A stretch of 44,502 nucleotides of DNA from Gracilibacillus oryzae (GTDB lineage: Bacteria; Bacillota; Bacilli; Bacillales; Amphibacillaceae): contig NZ_ML762450.1 of NCBI RefSeq assembly GCF_009498735.1, positions 1-44,502 of the forward strand. Direction: 5' to 3'. This document shows positions 44,090 through 44,502 of the stretch, in pieces; position 1 is the stretch's first letter, and every line of letters starts with the position of its first letter. Both the position numbers and the translations under genes were made by a program. Below the pieces are notes generated by a model. It was not told the origin of the DNA and did no database searches. It worked only from the letters and a program-made list of their open reading frames with translations.

Positions 44090-44502
44090 TGCTTCTCAAG
44101 GTGACTAAACCCGTTCCGAATGCCTTGAGCTTCTCTTTGCCTTTCTCTCAAGGCATTCACACCCGTTCCGAATACCTTCAGCTTCTCCTGGCCTTTCTCT
44201 CATGGCATTCACAACCATTCCGAATGCCTTGAGCTTCTCCTGGCCTTCTCCTCATGGCATTCACACCCATTCCGAATACCTTCAGCGTCTCCTTTCTTTC
44301 CTCTCAAGGCATTCACACCCATTCCGAATACCTTCAGCTTCTCCTGGCCTTTCTCTCCTGGCATTCACAACCATTCCGAATGCCTTGAGCTTCTCCTGGC
44401 CTTCTCCTCATGGCATTCACAACCATTCCGAATACCTTCAGCTTCTCCTTTCTTTCCTCTCAAGGCATTCACACCCATTCCGAATACCTTCAGCTTTTCC
44501 TG
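44090..44502. repeat. 52-bp tandem repeat array (8 units, continues past right edge)
   Basis: TTCCGAA recurs at 44114, 44166, 44218, 44270, 44322, 44374, 44426 and 44478: eight times at exactly 52-bp spacing, up to the window end. Units contain GGCATTC - 11 bases - GAATGCC, or the variant GAATACC. Two arm types (GAATGCCTTGAG and GAATACCTTCAG) alternate in a pattern that repeats every three units (156 bp) over the last six. The rest of each unit is C/T-rich on this strand. No open frame, no spacers. Confidence 0.92.

Noticed and set aside
44090-44502. CRISPR array
   Set aside because: The period is constant at 52 bp, but the whole unit repeats with only scattered substitutions. There are no unique spacers and no cas genes in the window.

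Overview
The window looks like chromosome from a low-GC, probably moderately halophilic or alkaliphilic member of the Bacillaceae (Gracilibacillus/Amphibacillus/Oceanobacillus-like). The reasons are AT-rich codon use, strong AGGAGG ribosome binding sites with many TTG and GTG starts, a Bacillus-type rRNA promoter and leader, CcpA-type cre sites, sortase and S-layer (SLH) surface proteins, and YesM/YesN-type and AraC sugar regulators. The genus is inference; no rRNA or tRNA gene lies inside the window.

Layout. 1-93: promoter and leader of an rRNA-type operon running leftwards out of the window. 0.4-8.5 kb: cell-envelope genes (galU, an LCP ligase, a VanZ-like protein, a class D sortase with its LPNTA substrate), a nitroreductase, a cytoplasmic XRE-TPR (RRNPP-type) regulator and a DUF1540 protein. 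8.7-13.8 kb: a Cache/AraC membrane regulator, an EEP-family hydrolase and a divergent, permease-less solute-binding lipoprotein. 14.1-24.6 kb: a YtfQ-YtfR-YtfT-YjfF-type sugar ABC transporter, divergent from a four-gene sensing operon (HAMP/coiled-coil membrane protein, YesM-type kinase, YesN-type response regulator, membrane-anchored sugar-binding protein). 24.7-26.7 kb: an OatA-like O-acyltransferase. 27.1-29.7 kb: a decayed ABC ATPase fragment and a GH5-CBM_X2-CBM46-SLH cellulase broken by a frameshift. 30.2-38.5 kb: a glycan-use locus on the minus strand (binding protein, two permeases, GH2, GH43) driven by a TTGACA/TATTCT promoter overlapped by a full-consensus cre site, plus an unusual ArsR-type regulator fused to a beta-rich putative ligand domain. 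38.9-44.1 kb: small membrane proteins, a membrane-anchored PIN-domain protein in operon with a Gln/Glu-rich coiled-coil protein, a small HTH protein and an NAD(P)-binding oxidoreductase.

How it fits together. The middle 20 kb is a plant-polysaccharide and sugar-scavenging region: the surface endoglucanase (now broken), the secreted GH43 and the cytoplasmic GH2 would act in sequence with two ABC importers. Control would be by CcpA, by an extracellular sugar-sensing three- or four-component system, and by the fused ArsR regulator.

The most unusual signals are non-coding. (1) Three separate tandem arrays (about 445-600, 26799-27058 and 44090-44502) share no overall sequence, yet all have a unit of exactly 52 bp that carries an inverted repeat. 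(2) Two copies (29733-30118 and 39873-40311) of a roughly 390-440 bp, multi-stem, RNA-like element sit as direct repeats around the glycan-use locus; the second has an extra hairpin arm. The most interesting protein system is the membrane PIN / Q-E-rich coiled-coil pair at 40.4-42.3 kb.
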